Source: Burkholderiaceae bacterium
GTDB lineage: Bacteria > Pseudomonadota > Gammaproteobacteria > Burkholderiales > Burkholderiaceae_A
NCBI GenBank assembly: GCA_018402635.1
Contig: JAGYIP010000004.1
Coordinates: 62,001 to 126,000, forward strand
Direction of reading: 5' to 3'
Length of the DNA: 64,000 nt
Shown: one piece after another, positions 1 to 9,485 of the stretch
Layout of the letters: each line of letters begins with the position of its first letter
Position numbering within the stretch: position 1 is the first letter of the stretch
Notes under the pieces: model-generated
The model's input: the letters and a program-made list of their open reading frames with translations, nothing else
Told to the model about the DNA's origin: nothing
Databases searched by the model: none
Made by a program: the position numbers and the translations under genes

Positions 1-593
1 ATGGCTTTGAAACCCTAGAAAAACTTGGCTTTCACGACTGGGGCTTTGACTATGTTCTGCTTGACTTCCTAGGCGATGTGGTCTGCGGTGGCTTTGGGCT
101 GCCCATTGCGCGTGACATGTGTCAGAAGGTCATTGTGGTGGCCAGCAACGACCTGCAATCCCTCTACGTGGCCAACAATGTCTGTTCGGCCGTTGAGTAC
201 TTCCGCAAGCTTGGCGGCAATGTGGGTGTGGCCGGCATGGTCATTAACAAAGACGATGGCACCGGTGAGGCCGCAGCCTTTGCCGAGCGCGCAGGCATAC
301 CTGTGCTGTCGGCCATTCCAGCCAACGAAGACATTCGTCGCAAGAGTGCGGCCTACGAAATTATTGGCAAGCCCGATGGTCAGTGGGCCCCTATGTTTGA
401 AACCCTGGCAATGAATGTTGCGCAGGCCCCACCGGTACGGCCCAAGCCTTTGTCGCAGGACGATCTGCTTGGTCTTTTCTCGGGAGATGTTGTGGGCCGC
501 AACGTGGTGCTTGAGCCTGCCACCGTGGTGGACATGGTGGGCCGCGAGACCGTGGTGAAACCTTCTTTGGAAGTGGTCTACGACCAAGCCTAA
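1..593 (+). CDS. bchX: Chlorophyllide a reductase iron protein subunit BchX (5' truncated by window)
   Basis: Frame 3 is open from the window edge: [60 protein letters not shown], a NifH/BchL-like C-terminal half; followed by bchY and bchZ. Confidence 0.95.
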   Translation, partial: GFETLEKLGFHDWGFDYVLLDFLGDVVCGGFGLPIARDMCQKVIVVASNDLQSLYVANNVCSAVEYFRKLGGNVGVAGMVINKDDGTGEAAAFAERAGIPVLSAIPANEDIRRKSAAYEIIGKPDGQWAPMFETLAMNVAQAPPVRPKPLSQDDLLGLFSGDVVGRNVVLEPATVVDMVGRETVVKPSLEVVYDQA

Positions 594-597
594 GGCC

Positions 598-2352
598 ATG
601 AACGCCCGCCCACCTATCCCCATCATTCCCGTTGAGTCGCTCGACTCGCGCGGTGCGCGGCTTTCCGCCAAGCCCTCGGACGTCACGGACTCGCACGGCG
701 AGCGCGTGATTCCTTCGCGCGAGCGGGCGAGTTCGTTGGCCGAGGGCGCTTTGGGCGAAGCGAAAGCAGGGGGCGGTTTGGGCGAAGCGAAAGCAGAGGG
801 CGCTTCAGCCGAAGCAGGCGCCGTGGGCGCTTCAGGCGAAGCGCGGGCCGAAGGCGCTTCAAGGGAAGCGCGGGCCGAAGGCGTTTCCTGCAACAACAAG
901 CAAGAGCTTCACGCCGCCGCGAAAGCCGCTGGCAAGGCCGACACCCTTAACCAGTACGCCAAAGATTATCCCAAGGGCCCCCACGACCAGCCCCAAAGCA
1001 TGTGCCCGGCCTTTGGCTCTCTGCGTGTCGGTCTGCGCATGCGCCGCACGGCCACCATCTTGTCGGGCAGTGCCTGCTGCGTCTATGGCCTTACCTTCAC
1101 ATCGCATTTCTATGGCGCTCGACGAACCGTGGGTTATGTGCCCTTTAATTCCGAGTCGCTTGTCACGGGCAAACTCTTTGAGGATATTCGCGAGGCGGTC
1201 TACGCCCAGGCCGATCCCGAGCATCTTGATGCGCTCATTATTATTAATCTGTGTGTGCCCACCGCAAGCGGTGTGCCGCTGCAGCTCTTGCCCAAAGAAA
1301 TCAACGGCGTTCGCATTATTGGCATTGACGTGCCCGGCTTTGGTGTGCCCACCCATGCCGAGGCAAAAGATGTCTTAGCAGGCGCCATGCTTCAGTACGC
1401 CATGGGCGAGGCCCAGGCAGGGCCGGTTGCCGCGCCCGCCACTGGGAAAAGCGCACTGCCCACCATTACCTTGTTGGGCGAAATGTTTCCCGCCGACCCC
1501 ATGCTAATTGGTCAGATGCTTGCCCCCATGCAACTGGCTGTGGGGCCGGTGGTTCCTACCCGCGACTGGCGCGAACTTTATGCAGCCCTTGACTGCGCTG
1601 CCGTTGCTGCCATTCATCCTTTTTATGCCGCAAGCATGCGCGTCTTCGAAAGCGCAGGCCGCCCCATTTTAGGTTCGGCACCTGTGGGCGTTGAAGGCAC
1701 TGCCAGCTGGCTTGAGGCCATTGGTGCAGCAACCAATACCTCGGCTGAGAAAATTGCCGCGGCAAAGCAGGCCGTGCTGCCCATGATTCAGCAGACCTTG
1801 GCCAAGAGCCCCATTAAGGGACGCATTACCGTAAGCGGCTACGAGGGCTCTGAGCTTTTGGTTGCACGCATGCTTATTGAAAGCGGTGCCGATGTTCGTT
1901 ACGTGGGCACAGCCTGCCCACGCACGGCCATGAGTGCTGCCGACCGTGACTGGCTTGAGGCCAAGGGCGTGCACGTGCAGTACCGTGCATCGCTTGAGCA
2001 AGACCTTGCCGCAGTCGACGAGTTCAAACCCAATCTTGCCATCGGCACCACACCCGTGGTTCAGAAAGCAAAAGAGCAAAGCATTCCCTCGCTTTACTTC
2101 ACCAACCTTATTTCAGCCCGGCCCCTTATGGGCGCCGCAGGGGCAGGCTCGCTTGCCCAGGTGGTGAATGCGGCGCTTGCCAATCAAGAGCGCTTTAACG
2201 TCATGAAAGACTTCTTTGGTGATGTGGGCATGAAAGACAATGCGGGCATCTGGCGCGACACACCACAGGCTCGGCCTGAGTTCAAGGCCATCGTGCGTCG
2301 CCAGCAAGAAAAAAGGGCGGCCCGCCGCGAGAAGGAGGCCATAGGAACATGA
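598..2352 (+). CDS. bchY: Chlorophyllide a reductase subunit BchY with a repetitive N-terminal extension
   Basis: 584-aa ORF; core [43 protein letters not shown] typical of BchY; between bchX and bchZ; ATGA overlap with bchZ. Confidence 0.93.
   Translation: MNARPPIPIIPVESLDSRGARLSAKPSDVTDSHGERVIPSRERASSLAEGALGEAKAGGGLGEAKAEGASAEAGAVGASGEARAEGASREARAEGVSCNNKQELHAAAKAAGKADTLNQYAKDYPKGPHDQPQSMCPAFGSLRVGLRMRRTATILSGSACCVYGLTFTSHFYGARRTVGYVPFNSESLVTGKLFEDIREAVYAQADPEHLDALIIINLCVPTASGVPLQLLPKEINGVRIIGIDVPGFGVPTHAEAKDVLAGAMLQYAMGEAQAGPVAAPATGKSALPTITLLGEMFPADPMLIGQMLAPMQLAVGPVVPTRDWRELYAALDCAAVAAIHPFYAASMRVFESAGRPILGSAPVGVEGTASWLEAIGAATNTSAEKIAAAKQAVLPMIQQTLAKSPIKGRITVSGYEGSELLVARMLIESGADVRYVGTACPRTAMSAADRDWLEAKGVHVQYRASLEQDLAAVDEFKPNLAIGTTPVVQKAKEQSIPSLYFTNLISARPLMGAAGAGSLAQVVNAALANQERFNVMKDFFGDVGMKDNAGIWRDTPQARPEFKAIVRRQQEKRAARREKEAIGT
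745..888 (+). repeat. In-frame 27-bp tandem repeat (about 5.3 copies) in the bchY N-terminal region
   Basis: Units GGCGCTTTGGGCGAAGCGAAAGCAGGG / GGCGGTTTGGGCGAAGCGAAAGCAGAG / GGCGCTTCAGCCGAAGCAGGCGCCGTG / GGCGCTTCAGGCGAAGCGCGGGCCGAA / GGCGCTTCAAGGGAAGCGCGGGCCGAA / GGCGTTTCC; encodes (G-A-x-x-E-A-x-A-x)n. Confidence 0.9.
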
Positions 2353-3824
2353 TGGTTCTCGATCACGATCGCGCAGGCGGCTATTGGGGTGCCGTTTATG
2401 TGTTTACAGCCATCAAAGGCCTTCAGGTGGTTATTGATGGCCCGGTAGGCTGCGAAAACCTGCCCGTGACATCGGTTCTGCATTACACCGATGCACTGCC
2501 TCCGCATGAACTGCCCATTGTGGTCACAGGCCTTGCCGAAGAGCAGCTTGGTCGTGAAGGAACCGAAGGCGCAATGAAGCGGGCACATGCCGTGCTCGAC
2601 CCCGACCTTCCAGCGGTGGTGGTAACCGGATCGATCGCCGAAATGATTGGTGGCGGTGTGACGCCTGAGGGCATGAACATTGCCCGGTTTCTGCCACGCA
2701 CCATCGATGAAGACCAATGGCAGGCGGCCAACCGCGCGCTCATGTGGCTCTGGACCGAGTACGGCATGAAGAAGGTTCCTGCCGTAAAGGCGCGAGCCGA
2801 GGGCGTAAAGCCCAAGGTGAATATTATTGGACCGGCCTACGGCATGTTTAACCTGCCAAGCGATCTGGCCGAAATGATTCGTCTTATTGAAGGCATCGGG
2901 GCCGAGGTGGGGATGGTCTTTCCCTTGGGAAGCCATTTAATGGATGTGCCTCGACTTGCTGAAGCTGAGGCCAATATCTGCATGTACCGCGAGTATGGCC
3001 GCATGCTCTGCGAAGCCCTTGAGCGGCCGTACCTGCAGGCCCCCATTGGGCTGCACAGCACCACAGCCTTTCTGCGGCAGCTTGGTGAACTGCTTGGTCT
3101 TGACCCCGAGCCCTTCATTGAAAAAGAAAAGCATTCCACCATTAAGCCCATCTGGGACCTCTGGCGTTCGGTCACGCAAGACTTCTTTGGCACGGCAAGC
3201 TTTGCCGTGGTGGCCAACGAAACCTACACCCGTGGCATTCGCCATTACCTGCAAGATGAGCTTGGCCTGCCCTGCCAGTTTGCGGTGGCCCGTCGCGCAG
3301 GTGAAAAAACAGCAAACGATCAGGTGCGCGAGTTCTGTGCCAAGAAGGCGCCTTTAATTATGTTTGGCAGCTACAACGAGCGCATGTACCTTGCCGAACG
3401 GGCAAGCCGTGCAAGCTTCATTCCGGCCTCGTTTCCGGGCGCCATTATTCGCCGCCACACCGGAACGCCCTTCATGGGCTATGCCGGTGCGGTCTATCTT
3501 CTTCAAGAGGTCTGTAACGGCCTTTTTGATGCGCTCTTTCACATTCTGCCTTTGGGCACAGAGATGGATAAGGGCCTTGCAACGCCATTGGGCGCGCGAA
3601 GCATGCCCGAGTCGCAGATGGCCCGCAGCCTTCCATGGACGGCCGATGCCCAGCAACGCCTTGAAGAAAGGGTGGCTGCACATCCGGTGCTTATTCAAAT
3701 TTCAGTGGCCAAGCGGCTGCGGGATCGCGCTGAACGGCAGGCCCGCGAGGCGGGCGACAACCTGGTTACGGTCGAGCAGCTTGAGGCTGCACAAGACTTT
3801 CTGAACACGGGGGTGGTGGCATGA
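2349..3824 (+). CDS. bchZ: Chlorophyllide a reductase subunit BchZ
   Basis: 491-aa ORF with nitrogenase-like motifs ([49 protein letters not shown]); follows bchY. Confidence 0.95.
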   Translation: MMVLDHDRAGGYWGAVYVFTAIKGLQVVIDGPVGCENLPVTSVLHYTDALPPHELPIVVTGLAEEQLGREGTEGAMKRAHAVLDPDLPAVVVTGSIAEMIGGGVTPEGMNIARFLPRTIDEDQWQAANRALMWLWTEYGMKKVPAVKARAEGVKPKVNIIGPAYGMFNLPSDLAEMIRLIEGIGAEVGMVFPLGSHLMDVPRLAEAEANICMYREYGRMLCEALERPYLQAPIGLHSTTAFLRQLGELLGLDPEPFIEKEKHSTIKPIWDLWRSVTQDFFGTASFAVVANETYTRGIRHYLQDELGLPCQFAVARRAGEKTANDQVREFCAKKAPLIMFGSYNERMYLAERASRASFIPASFPGAIIRRHTGTPFMGYAGAVYLLQEVCNGLFDALFHILPLGTEMDKGLATPLGARSMPESQMARSLPWTADAQQRLEERVAAHPVLIQISVAKRLRDRAERQAREAGDNLVTVEQLEAAQDFLNTGVVA

Positions 3825-3950
3825 ACCTATGCAATGCATCGGTCGGTCAACTGCTCCCTCCCGAATGTCGTGGCACGGTGCCGCGACTGCCCCTTCCACG
3901 CGGGCCCGGCGTGGATTTGGCCGAAAGGTCAACTCTAAGGAGAACCTCCC

Positions 3951-4097
3951 ATGAGCAATAACTCAAGTATCTCCGGTCTCACCGACGAAGAAGCCCAAGA
4001 GTTTCACACGTATTACATGCAGGGCTTAGTGGGTTTTGCAGCAATTGCTGTCATTGCCCACATCCTCGTCTGGGCCTGGCGTCCCTGGTTCTACTAA
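3951..4097 (+). CDS. pufB: LH1 light-harvesting beta polypeptide PufB
   Basis: 48-aa [51 protein letters not shown] (AHxLxWxWRPWF motif); SD AAGGAG; too short for the supplied ORF track. Confidence 0.95.
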   Translation: MSNNSSISGLTDEEAQEFHTYYMQGLVGFAAIAVIAHILVWAWRPWFY

Positions 4098-4126
4098 ATC
4101 TTTGAGTTCCGGAAGGAGGAACCGTT

Positions 4127-4354
4127 ATGGCAGATATGGCTCACTCAACAAGCGTCCGTCAGACGATGCGCAGCGACTCGGTGGCTTTCATTGGCATCTT
4201 TGCTGTTCTCTATGTTGTTTTTCTGGCGGTGGCCCTGGTTGCACAGCTACTCATGCTGCGCTGGCGTTCCTGGCTCCCGGGAGCAGAGCAAGGTAGGACT
4301 TTGTTTGGTGGCGTAAGGGCAGCTGTCTACACCCTGATGTCCCATTTAACTTAA
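4127..4354 (+). CDS. Small single-TM membrane protein encoded between pufB and pufA (possibly PufQ-like; unknown)
   Basis: 75 aa MADMAHSTSVRQTMRSDSVAFIGIFAVLYVVFLAVALVAQLLMLRWRSWLPGAEQGRTLFGGVRAAVYTLMSHLT; strong SD GGAAGGAGGA upstream; one hydrophobic helix. Confidence 0.8.
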   Translation: MADMAHSTSVRQTMRSDSVAFIGIFAVLYVVFLAVALVAQLLMLRWRSWLPGAEQGRTLFGGVRAAVYTLMSHLT

Positions 4355-4370
4355 TCGAGGAGGTCACGAT

Positions 4371-4553
4371 ATGTGGCGAGTATGGAAACTCTACGATCCG
4401 CTGCGTGCCATGGTGGTACAAGGCGTTTTTCTGTTCGGACTAGCAGCAATGATTCACCTCATTCTGCTAAGCACTGTTCGGTTCAACTGGATGGACGGTA
4501 TGAGTCAGGTCGAGTACAAGGCTTCGATTCAGAACTCGTCGATGCCGAAGTAG
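4371..4553 (+). CDS. pufA: LH1 light-harvesting alpha polypeptide PufA
   Basis: 60 aa MWRVWKLYDPLRAMVVQGVFLFGLAAMIHLILLSTVRFNWMDG, classic LH1 alpha; SD GAGGAGG. Confidence 0.96.
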   Translation: MWRVWKLYDPLRAMVVQGVFLFGLAAMIHLILLSTVRFNWMDGMSQVEYKASIQNSSMPK

Positions 4554-4647
4554 TTGAAGTCGACATGACGACGCAGGCAGTCATCGGACACACGGCCTTA
4601 GGCCTGTCCTTTGGTTGCCTGCCCATTTTTCTTGGAGGGCGCTGAAA

Positions 4648-5472
4648 ATGGCCATGCTGAGTTTTGAACGAAAATACCGGGTTCGCGGTGGAACCCTGCT
4701 CGGGGGCGACTTATTCGATTTCTGGATCGGCCCCTTCTATGTTGGGTTCTTCGGAGTCACAACAATTTTCTTTGCCTTCTTAGGCACGGCCTTAATTCTC
4801 TGGGGCGCCTCGCAGGGGCCAACCTGGAACCTTTGGCAAATTAGTATTGCGCCGCCAGACCTGAAATACGGCCTGGGTCTTGCGCCATTGAGTGAGGGTG
4901 GGCTCTGGCAGGTTATTACGGTGTGTGCCATTGGCGCCTTTGGCTCATGGGCATTGCGTGAGGTTGAAATCTGTCGAAAGCTGGGCATTGGCTATCACGT
5001 GCCCGTGGCCTTTAGCGTTGCCATCTTTGCCTATGTGACCTTGGTGGTCATTCGCCCTCTGTTGCTCGGTGCCTGGGGTCACGGTTTCCCTTATGGCATC
5101 TTGAGCCACCTCGACTGGGTCTCTAACGTGGGCTATCAGTTCCTGCACTTTCATTACAACCCGGCCCACATGATCGCGGTGACCTTGTTCTTCACAACCA
5201 CGCTCGCCTTGGCGCTGCACGGTGCGCTCATTCTGTCTTCTACGAACCCCCCTAAGGGCGAACTGGTGAAGGCACCCGAGCATGAAGACACCTTTTTCCG
5301 CGACTCTATCGGGTACTCCATTGGCACCTTGGGTATTCACCGTCTTGGTCTTTTCTTGGCCCTGGCCGCGGGGTTTTTCAGTGCCGTCTGCATTGTTATT
5401 AGTGGACCCTTCTGGACGCGTGGCTGGCCTGAGTGGTGGGGCTGGTGGTTACGCCTTCCCATTTGGTCCTAA
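4648..5472 (+). CDS. pufL: Photosynthetic reaction center L subunit
   Basis: [37 protein letters not shown]...; internal ATG chosen over the track start at 4615. Confidence 0.97.
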   Translation: MAMLSFERKYRVRGGTLLGGDLFDFWIGPFYVGFFGVTTIFFAFLGTALILWGASQGPTWNLWQISIAPPDLKYGLGLAPLSEGGLWQVITVCAIGAFGSWALREVEICRKLGIGYHVPVAFSVAIFAYVTLVVIRPLLLGAWGHGFPYGILSHLDWVSNVGYQFLHFHYNPAHMIAVTLFFTTTLALALHGALILSSTNPPKGELVKAPEHEDTFFRDSIGYSIGTLGIHRLGLFLALAAGFFSAVCIVISGPFWTRGWPEWWGWWLRLPIWS

Positions 5473-5510
5473 CGTATAAGCCATACGCATAAAGAATAAG
5501 GAGAACATCG

Positions 5511-6497
5511 ATGGCTGAATATCAAAACCTCTTTACCCAGGTGCAGGTCATTGGTCCGCTTGAGCAGGGCATTCCGCTCGATCGTCCCCGCGACACTGCC
5601 GAGCGGGTGGGCAAGCCCAGTCATTTCCACATCCTTGGCCGTCTCGGTAATGCCCAAATTGGTCCAATCTACCTTGGCTTTTTGGGCATTGCCTCGGCCT
5701 TTGCCTTCCTTGTTGGGTTCACGGCCATTGGCTGGAATTACCTGGTGCAGGTGAACTACAGCCCCATTGAGTTTGTTCGCCAGCTCTTCTGGCTGTCGGT
5801 TGACCCACCACCGCCTGCCTATGGGCTGCGAATACCGCCCTTAAATGAGGGCGGATGGTGGCTGTTCTCGGGCTTCTTTATTACCCTGTCTATTCTGCTT
5901 TGGTGGGTACGTATGTATCGCCGTGCGGTGCAGCTGAAAATGGGCACGCACGTGGCTTTTGCTTTTGCCGCTGCCATCTGGCTTTACCTGGTTCTGGGTT
6001 TCTTCCGCCCTGTGCTTATGGGCAGCTGGGGCGAGGCTGTGCCCTTTGGCATCTTCTCGCACCTTGACTGGACGTCTGCCTTCTCGTTGCGCTATGGCAA
6101 CCTGTTCTACAACCCTTTCCACATGCTCTCTATTGTCTTTCTGTATGGATCGGTCTTGCTTTTTGCCATGCATGGCGCCACTATTCTCGCGGTAAGTCGC
6201 TTTGGTGGTGAACGCGAAATTGAGCAGATTGTCGATCGCGGAACGGCCTCCGAGCGCGCTGCACTTTTCTGGCGCTGGACCATGGGCTTTAACGCCACAA
6301 TGGAGTCCATACACCGTTGGGCCTGGTGGTTTGCCGTACTCACCTGCATAACCGGGGGTATTGGTATTCTGCTGACAGGCACCGTGGTGGACAACTGGTA
6401 CCTGTGGGCGGTAAAGCATGGCGTTGCTCCTGCCTACCCTGCTGTTTGGGGCCCGGTCATTGATCCAGCGTTGGTCGACCCACAGCTAGCGAATTAA
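5511..6497 (+). CDS. pufM: Photosynthetic reaction center M subunit
   Basis: [23 protein letters not shown]...[30 protein letters not shown]... Confidence 0.97.
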   Translation: MAEYQNLFTQVQVIGPLEQGIPLDRPRDTAERVGKPSHFHILGRLGNAQIGPIYLGFLGIASAFAFLVGFTAIGWNYLVQVNYSPIEFVRQLFWLSVDPPPPAYGLRIPPLNEGGWWLFSGFFITLSILLWWVRMYRRAVQLKMGTHVAFAFAAAIWLYLVLGFFRPVLMGSWGEAVPFGIFSHLDWTSAFSLRYGNLFYNPFHMLSIVFLYGSVLLFAMHGATILAVSRFGGEREIEQIVDRGTASERAALFWRWTMGFNATMESIHRWAWWFAVLTCITGGIGILLTGTVVDNWYLWAVKHGVAPAYPAVWGPVIDPALVDPQLAN

Positions 6498-6516
6498 TTG
6501 ATGATAGGAGCGTTTG

Positions 6517-7767
6517 ATGACTAAATATCCTCGACAGGAGTCTCACGCAGTGCCCATGGAAGAGGGTACGCGGTTGAGGCCAACCCCCGTGGCGAATTCT
6601 AAGAAGCAAGGGGCACTGGGGTGGCGTGGGCTTGTTATCGGCATGGCCATGGGCCTGGGGTTAATGGGGTGTGAGCGCCTACCTGTCGACGTTAATCAGG
6701 GTGGCTACCGCGGCACGGGCATGGAGCAGGTCGTCAACCCACGCATTGAGGCTGTGAAGCTGGCGGCCAATCAGGCCCCCCCCGCGCTTGAGCCGGTAGA
6801 AGAAGGTGGACCCAAGGCAAGTCAGGTTTATCAGAATGTGCAGGTCTTGGGCGATCTCTCGGTGGCGCAGTTCAACCGGCTGATGGTTGCCATGACCGCC
6901 TGGGTTTCTCCGGAACAGGGCTGCGCTTACTGCCATAACGTTCAAAACTTTGCCGATGACGGCCTCTACACCAAATTGGTGGCAAGACGCATGACGCAAA
7001 TGACCCAGACCATCAACGACCGTTGGCAGGCGCACGTGGGCCAGACTGGCGTAACCTGTTTCACCTGTCACCGAGGTCAAAACCTCCCTGAAAAGCGGTG
7101 GTTCACCGAGCCAGAAATGCAGATCGCTGGACGGCTTCTGGGTAACGATTCAGGCCAGAACCGCGCGGGTGTCGAGGCTGTGGCGAATTCCGATTTACCC
7201 TACGACCCGTACACGCCTTTCTTACTAGAGAGCAATCCCATTCGGGTCAATGGCACCACCGCGCTGCCCACTGGGAATCGCATGTCCACCAAGCAGACGG
7301 AATGGACCTACGCGCTCATGATGCACATGAGCGACGGTCTAGGGGTTAACTGCACGTACTGCCACAACACCCGGGCCATTGCCGAGTGGGAGCAAAGCCC
7401 TCCTGCCCGCGTCACCGCCTGGTATGGCATTCGAATGGTGCGTGAAATTAACAATGAGTTCATTACCGGGCTCACTCCTATTCACCCACCGAATCGACTC
7501 GGCGTCATGGGCGATATTGCCAAGGTGAACTGTGCCACCTGTCACCAGGGCGTGAACAAACCGCTTTACGGCGCCCAAATGCTCAAGGCACACCCCGAGC
7601 TCTCGGGCCCCAACGCACTTAAAGACGCTATGGAAATTCGGGGTCCTGGCAAGCCAATAGCTCCTCAGAGTCAAGGCCCTGAACCCACGCCCTCGCCAAC
7701 CTCTTTTCTGAAGGGTTCTGCGAGCACAGGGCAGCTTGAGGGCCATGCTGTTGCCCGAGCGAATTAA
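6517..7767 (+). CDS. pufC: Reaction center tetraheme cytochrome c subunit (lipoprotein)
   Basis: Lipobox-like MGLGLMGC; four CxxCH motifs CAYCH, CFTCH, CTYCH, CATCH; directly after pufM. Confidence 0.96.
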   Translation: MTKYPRQESHAVPMEEGTRLRPTPVANSKKQGALGWRGLVIGMAMGLGLMGCERLPVDVNQGGYRGTGMEQVVNPRIEAVKLAANQAPPALEPVEEGGPKASQVYQNVQVLGDLSVAQFNRLMVAMTAWVSPEQGCAYCHNVQNFADDGLYTKLVARRMTQMTQTINDRWQAHVGQTGVTCFTCHRGQNLPEKRWFTEPEMQIAGRLLGNDSGQNRAGVEAVANSDLPYDPYTPFLLESNPIRVNGTTALPTGNRMSTKQTEWTYALMMHMSDGLGVNCTYCHNTRAIAEWEQSPPARVTAWYGIRMVREINNEFITGLTPIHPPNRLGVMGDIAKVNCATCHQGVNKPLYGAQMLKAHPELSGPNALKDAMEIRGPGKPIAPQSQGPEPTPSPTSFLKGSASTGQLEGHAVARAN

Positions 7768-7847
7768 GGCGTTACAGCTTGCTATAGCAATTGGAATTCA
7801 TCTTGCACCGACTGGAAGTGAAGTCCTCCGGTGCTCTTTGCCTCTAG

Positions 7848-7907
7848 GCCCCTCCTAGGGGCATTTTTTTGACAAAAGAAAAGCTCCCTAGGGAGCTTTT
7901 CTTTTGT
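7848..7907. terminator. Tandem terminators between convergent pufC and hip, including a perfect 36-bp palindrome
   Basis: GCCCCTcctAGGGGCATTTTTTT then ACAAAAGAAAAGCTCCCTAGGGAGCTTTTCTTTTGT (7872-7907, perfect self-complement). Confidence 0.85.
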
Positions 7908-7928
7908 AATACCGAATGCAGCTTTAAT

Positions 7929-8255
7929 TTAGCTCTTAACCTGCTTGAAGTTTTTACACCATCCCGCTCTGGGTGTGTGCTGGTCACCAAAGAACGAGCA
8001 TGCTGCGTACGCGTCATTGTCTTTGCCATCCCAAAGCTGACACTTACTGCATTCCTGGCCCGTCTTGAACTTTCTGAAGTTTCGATGCGCCTTAGGGTCA
8101 ATTCCCTTTGCGTCAACAACAAAGCCCATTGATTTGGCGTAGCTGTCGTTGGGGTCAAGGCGGTTGCTCTGGGCCCGCACCCCCTGCAATGATGAAAAGG
8201 CTGCAGCGCCTGCAACAGCTTTAAGTATGAATACACGTCTTGAAACAGTTGTCAT
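7929..8255 (-). CDS. hip: High-potential iron-sulfur protein (HiPIP)
   Basis: MTTVSRRVFILKAVAGAAAFSSLQGVRAQ (Tat signal); cysteine pattern CSKCQLWDG...AACSFFGDQ...GWCKNF typical of HiPIP. Confidence 0.92.
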   Translation of the reverse strand: MTTVSRRVFILKAVAGAAAFSSLQGVRAQSNRLDPNDSYAKSMGFVVDAKGIDPKAHRNFRKFKTGQECSKCQLWDGKDNDAYAACSFFGDQHTPRAGWCKNFKQVKS

Positions 8256-8319
8256 TATCGTTCTCCGTGTTTGGGTCTTAAAAATTAAAGGTAATGAAAT
8301 GAATGGAGCCTTGAAAAAC

Positions 8320-8891
8320 TCAGTTGCCATACCGCACAAGCCTAACAAAAAGCTTTGAGTCGGAAGGGACTGCCCTTAACCCCTCGTGCCCAAAACTCAT
8401 TGCGTACCAAAGCGGCTCGTAGCCCCCAGAGGCCCTTGCACTGCTTGTCCAAAAGAAACTCGCAGGTGTACCAGGGAAGTTCTCTCGGCTAATTCGAACA
8501 CCCTCTGGGTTGAGACTGCTCGATGCTATGCGCGCAAGTTCTGTAAGGCTGGGAAGACGCCAGTCTTGATGAAAAGGTTCTGTTTGATTGATCTGCTGAA
8601 CAGCCTCGCGCGCCTGATCAAGGCTAAGGGCCAGGGCCCTTCCTTTACAACTCGTCAACGCCTCGTCCCACTGTTGACCAAGCGAACAACGCTTCCAGGT
8701 AATTTGGGCCGCGCGGTCTGTCAGGGTTCCGTCTGCGTTGTCAACAAACCGATTCTCGTTCATCTTGACAGCAATCAAACCGGCTTCCAATGGCTTGTGC
8801 TGAGCACCTGCCTGGGCGCCGGCCAGGCTTAAAAAACAGCTAGACCGAGCGCCGCTTGCTTTAATTGCAATGACAGGTGAGGCGTTGCCAT
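8320..8891 (-). CDS. Secreted DUF1566 (Lcl C-terminal-like) domain protein; apparent frameshift in the signal peptide
   Basis: MNENRFVDNADGTLTDRAAQITWKRC...WRLPSLTELARI...FWTSSARASGGYEPLWYAMSFGHEG. ATG at 8891 gives MATPHLSLQLKQAALGLAVF; one extra T in the A6/T6 tract at 8831-8836 would continue FLSLAGAQAGAQHKPLEAG, a coherent signal peptide. Confidence 0.65.
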
Positions 8892-8940
8892 AAACCCTGA
8901 AAGCAAGTGTCAGACAGGCTAAAAAAACTACAAATTCAAC

Positions 8941-9456
8941 TTACTCCCGAGTGTCTTTGCCAATCATGGAGGGCTTAGAAGGAAAACCCTTACCGTACTC
9001 AACACGAACGGGCGATGTCTGCCGTGATGCAAGGCCAGGCTCAATGGGCTTGCCCCGGTGCAGCTGAAAGGCATAGGCCTCCATTGCCAACATCTCCGGG
9101 CCCGTCACATCAAGGGCCTTGCCCGCCTGTGGATTCTCGATGCACCAGTTGATCATTTCCCTGAAGGTTGCGACGCGGTTGAACGCCGGAATGAACTTGG
9201 GAAACGTCTGTGGGTTAGCAGCAGCACCGTCGGGATGGCAGTTACCGCAGCCCAGCCCGTTGGTGCTCATTGAGGGTTTGCTTCCGTGCCAAAGGTCGTA
9301 GCCTTCTTTGGACACGGCCCACAAGGCCTTCTGTTGCTTATCGAGTTCGGCCTGCGTAAAAGGCTCGCGGGCCTGAACACTGCCTAACGAAAAAGCTGCT
9401 GTAAGGCCCACTGCACCGAGGGCTGTTAGCGCCCTGCTTGTAAAGGTTGTTTTCAT
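8941..9456 (-). CDS. Periplasmic monoheme c-type cytochrome
   Basis: MKTTFTSRALTALGAVGLTAAFSLGSVQA signal peptide; single CGNCH heme motif; FREMINWCIENPQAGKAL. Confidence 0.8.
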   Translation of the reverse strand: MKTTFTSRALTALGAVGLTAAFSLGSVQAREPFTQAELDKQQKALWAVSKEGYDLWHGSKPSMSTNGLGCGNCHPDGAAANPQTFPKFIPAFNRVATFREMINWCIENPQAGKALDVTGPEMLAMEAYAFQLHRGKPIEPGLASRQTSPVRVEYGKGFPSKPSMIGKDTRE

Positions 9457-9485
9457 CAAAGTCTCCTTAATTGACGAACACTGAA

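Noticed and set aside
69-899. 276-aa minus-strand ORF antisense to bchX/bchY
   Set aside because: Low-complexity translation antisense to well-supported bchX/bchY; a by-product of high GC and repeat composition.
4373-4645. 90-aa ORF overlapping pufA in another frame
   Set aside because: pufA has a clear LH1-alpha sequence and SD; the alternative frame has no recognisable features.
8320-9456. Stop-codon readthrough fusion of cytochrome c and DUF1566 ORFs (same frame across TAA at 8941)
   Set aside because: A separate ATG with an ideal signal peptide appears if one T is added at 8831-8836; an indel is simpler than readthrough.
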